Notes under the pieces: generated by a model
The model's database searches: none
What the model was told of the DNA's origin: nothing
Seen by the model: only the letters and a program-made list of their open reading frames with translations
Position numbers and translations under genes: made by a program
Assembly: GCA_002989075.1 (NCBI GenBank)
Contig: PSQN01000015.1
Location: forward strand, 558,001 to 622,000
DNA length: 64,000 nucleotides
From: Arthonia radiata
Lineage: Eukaryota; Ascomycota; Arthoniomycetes; Arthoniales; Arthoniaceae
Reading direction: 5' to 3'
In this document: positions 62,280-64,000 of the stretch, piece by piece
Layout: the number at the start of each line of letters is the position of its first letter
Numbering within the stretch: position 1 is the stretch's first letter

Positions 62280-64000
62280 TAAGGTAGTTTATTCGTATAA
62301 AAGCAACAGGACGTATGGTTCCTATAGTACTATAACCCTAATATAGTATTCTACTAAAACTTTATAGAGTTTAACACTCTTATTAAATTAAATCTAAAAT
62401 TATATAAAATAGGTCTATCTAAAGACCTCTTATATAGAGAAAATCTCTAATAAGATGTACTCTATTACTAAAGTTAGTAAATGTTAATACTACTGTTATT
62501 TTTTCTATATATATAGAATATATCTAGTACTAGTACTTTTTATAGAGCTTAGTAGTAATAATAATAGTAGTAAGAAGCTAGTATACTACTATTAATACTT
62601 ACTATTAATTTACTACTATAAGGCTCTATATATTAAGCTATACTGTATAGAGAGCTAATTCTTATTACTATATAGCTACTATAGTCTATATAATACTATC
62701 TATTTAAACTTCTATATTAATACTAAAAAGTATTATTTAAAAGTAATTATTATTTATTTAAAAATAAAGCTACTGACTTTAAATATATATTTTAGATTCT
62801 CTTAGACTTTTTAAATAAAAAGTACTATATTTAATTTTTATTATAGAAGATAATATCTTTTAAATTCTATACTGAGTACTAAATTATATTAATTTAAAAG
62901 ACCTTACTATAGATAATATAATTAATATTTTTAATCTTACTCTTACTACTCTTCCTAATATATTGTAATATAATCTTAATACTACTAAAAGTTAATATTT
63001 TTGAAAAAGTAATATAAAGCTAGCTATAAAAGAAAATAATAGAACTTAGAATTACTCTAACTTACTTTAGTAACTAGCTCTATATCTTATTAATTATTAT
63101 AGTAAAGATAAACTAAAATCTACTATTAAATAAAGCTTACTATATAGTAACTTTTAAAAGATAATATTAATAAGATTATAAAAATAAGCTATATCTTACT
63201 AGTATAAATACCTCTTAGAATTACTACTTAAAGTAGATATTATCTAACTAAATTAACTCTTATTTTAGTACTATTATAAAGTTTTATAGTAGAATAAAGT
63301 TTATATAAAATAATAAATATATCTTTTATCTTAAAATATAGATTATATAGTAGTAAATAAGAAAATAACTAACTATTAAGAAATTTAAATAAAAAGTACT
63401 TAGTATTACTATTAGCTACTAGCCAATTAGCTAACTTTATTTTTATTTCTAGTATTAAGGTATTATATATTAAAAAAGGTACAGGGAAGAAGAAGAATAC
63501 TACTACAAAGAGTAGAAAGACGAGACTAGCTTAAGACTAGTACAATACTTAGGCTTAGTACAGGTACAATACTTAGTAGCAAGGAGAAGCTGTTGTTATA
63601 TTATCTGTCTTATTAGCTAAAATTCTTTAGAGAGATCTTAGCTTATATATCTAAGTTTAGCGGCTTGTATAGAACTTACTAGATATCTGTTCTTTTTAAT
63701 AAAAGCTAGATAACCTGTAACTTACTGTATAAGACAGTAATTTTGTCTATCTAAAACTATTAGTCTCTAAGTTTATTTTGTATTGTTTTAGACTATAGGC
63801 CAGCTATCTATAATAGGTCGTACAATGCTTCTTTTTGTTCTAAGTTCGGGCTACTAGGCCCGACCCTTTAGATAAAAGGCTTGTTCTATTCTAAACTAAG
63901 ACAGCTAGTAGAACTTATCTAATACTCTAGACCCCTAAGAGTTTTAACTAACTAGCTAGTTGGTTAATTTCTAACATACCTTCTTAATCGACTAGTTATT
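62280..64000. repeat. AT-rich, RIP-like degenerate repeat DNA
   Basis: From about 62280 the sequence becomes very AT-rich, dominated by TA, CTA and TAG, with very few CG dinucleotides and no long open frame. Strong TpA excess and loss of CpA/TpG are the footprint of repeat-induced point mutation, which converts C to T in duplicated DNA such as transposons. Near 63470-64000 the composition is less extreme, with a 12 bp direct repeat TACAATACTTAG (two copies around 63540-63575) and a small GC-rich hairpin CGGGC...GCCCG near 63847. The block runs off the window. A decayed transposon is the likely source, but no coding domain can be read. Confidence 0.8.

Noticed and set aside
62280-64000. Genes within the AT-rich block
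   Set aside because: No long open frame and stop-codon-rich TA sequence; nothing can be read as coding.

Overview
The window is nuclear DNA of a filamentous ascomycete (Pezizomycotina). The evidence is short introns (mostly 46-80 bp) with GTAAGT/GTACGT-type donors, CTAAC/CTGAC branch points and AG acceptors, fungal orthologues throughout, and a TpA-rich block at the right edge that looks like repeat-induced point mutation (RIP). Secreted plant-cell-wall esterases at the left edge fit a plant-associated or saprobic Dothideomycete-like fungus; that placement is an inference. I count about 30 protein-coding genes, several of them assembled from small exons. I saw no tRNA, rRNA or CRISPR array.

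Layout. 0-2 kb: two secreted carbohydrate esterases (CE12 rhamnogalacturonan acetylesterase, cut by the window edge, and a CE5 acetylxylan esterase/cutinase). 3.7-7.6 kb: a small charged protein, a Bli-3-like flavin split-barrel protein and a disordered basic protein. 8.1-10.9 kb: divergent DASH subunit Dad2 and shugoshin sharing a 275 bp promoter with cell-cycle-type motifs. 11.4-12.6 kb: mitochondrial cytochrome c peroxidase. 14.5-15.6 kb: a GPI-anchored Ser/Thr-rich wall protein. 15.9-20.8 kb: adenylosuccinate synthetase, an FMN-dependent lactate oxidase-type enzyme and a two-hotdog acyl-CoA thioesterase. 21-26.4 kb is more accessory: a DUF7770-like protein, a 7 x 30 bp minisatellite, an inverted-repeat cluster, a small phosphotransferase, Kgd4 and a 463 bp TIR element. 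26.6-31 kb: acid-ceramidase-like hydrolase, Tctex-type dynein light chain and CIA1. 31.7-39.8 kb: a large uncharacterised nuclear-looking protein, the proteasome tether Sts1/Cut8 and the exosome helicase Mtr4. 40-52.7 kb is dense housekeeping: Cox8, Elp1, cytochrome c heme lyase, Pep12 SNARE, nucleoporin Ndc1, ribosomal protein S23, mevalonate diphosphate decarboxylase and a coiled-coil orphan. 54.8-61 kb: a Snf1-activating-type kinase and a secreted FAD oxidoreductase. From about 62.28 kb to the end lies AT-rich, RIP-like repeat DNA.

The genes do not form one pathway or an evident biosynthetic cluster. The functional groupings are chromosome segregation (dad2/sgo1), mitochondrial heme and respiration (ccp1, cox8, heme lyase, kgd4) and cell-wall or plant interaction (the left-edge esterases and the GPI protein). 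I found no convincing new multigene system. The most useful oddities are the TIR element, the minisatellite, the hairpin cluster, the RIP-like block, a broken coding signal near 4.2-4.8 kb, and several gene-model puzzles.
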